A stretch of DNA of 64,000 bases, taken from NCBI GenBank assembly GCA_036924085.1, contig JAVGWX010000018.1:26486563-26550562 (forward strand). The letters are read 5' to 3'. Positions 63,858-64,000 of this stretch are shown here, piece after piece. The notes beneath the pieces were generated by a model, which worked only from the letters and a program-made list of their open reading frames with translations, was not told the DNA's origin and ran no database searches. A program made the position numbers and the translations under genes. Each line of letters begins with the position of its first letter. Position 1 is the stretch's first letter. This DNA comes from Ariolimax columbianus (taxonomy: Eukaryota; Mollusca; Gastropoda; Stylommatophora; Arionidae).

Positions 63858-64000
63858 CTGAAATCAAGAATATTATGACATCATGAAACTCATATCAGTC
63901 TCATGTATTAATAATAATAATATCTACTTAGATGACCAAGGCTGGCCGCATCGATTGTCTGTGGCCATGATTAATGGCTGTGGTTCATGAGGTGTATAGT

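Overview
This is eukaryotic, invertebrate-type DNA. It has spliced coding exons with GT-AG borders, many 5'-truncated LINEs, tRNA-derived SINEs, mariner remnants and dense minisatellites. The mix of element types suggests a lophotrochozoan, perhaps a mollusc; that is a low-confidence inference from repeat style only. I see no prokaryotic genes, operons or CRISPR arrays.

The one host gene I can defend runs on the minus strand through almost the whole window. It is an orthologue of TBC1D19, a TBC (Rab-GAP-like) domain protein. I place 15 coding exons, from 63783-63857 (most 5' exon in the window) to 7193-7261 (last exon, with stop). Their lengths sum to 1245 nt, that is 414 residues plus a stop, every intron phase agrees with its neighbour, and every intron is GT-AG. 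The first ~110 residues of the protein should lie beyond position 64000. Exons are about 2% of the window; the rest is introns and 7.2 kb of 3' flank filled with repeats.

Repeat families (names are mine). LINE-A: RT plus RNase H non-LTR element with a (GAA)n tail, ten copies, two with long intact ORFs (12194-14677, 28006-30345). LINE-B: CR1-like element with a (TTAAG)n tail. LINE-D: a second RNase H element. Several RTE-like LINE tails carry a C2H2 finger. SINE-A: tRNA-headed SINE whose 3' end matches the LINE-B tail; SINE-A2 has the same head and core with a different tail. SINE-B: ~250-bp tRNA-derived SINE. SINE-C: one tRNA-like copy inside a SINE-B. GAA-SINE: ~360-bp retroposed unit with a LINE-A-like tail. 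RPT-1 and RPT-2: interspersed repeats of unknown class. Four mariner remnants are present.

Layout. 1-7190: gene 3' flank with LINE tails, a mariner split by LINE-A, and arrays. 7193-16590: last three exons, a 29-bp satellite of >2 kb with a 580-bp higher-order period, and an intact LINE-A inside it. 16590-26570: LINE-A pseudogene, SINE-A, LINE-D, 45-bp array. 26570-37200: 10.6-kb intron with an intact LINE-A and a mariner containing LINE-A, a 31-bp array and LINE-B. 37200-48340: seven short exons among SINEs. 48340-64000: SINEs, mariners, and an RTE-like element split by the longest LINE-A copy.

A recurring theme is that short tandem arrays have grown out of functional sequence: a splice donor, transposase C-terminal codons and LINE C-terminal codons.
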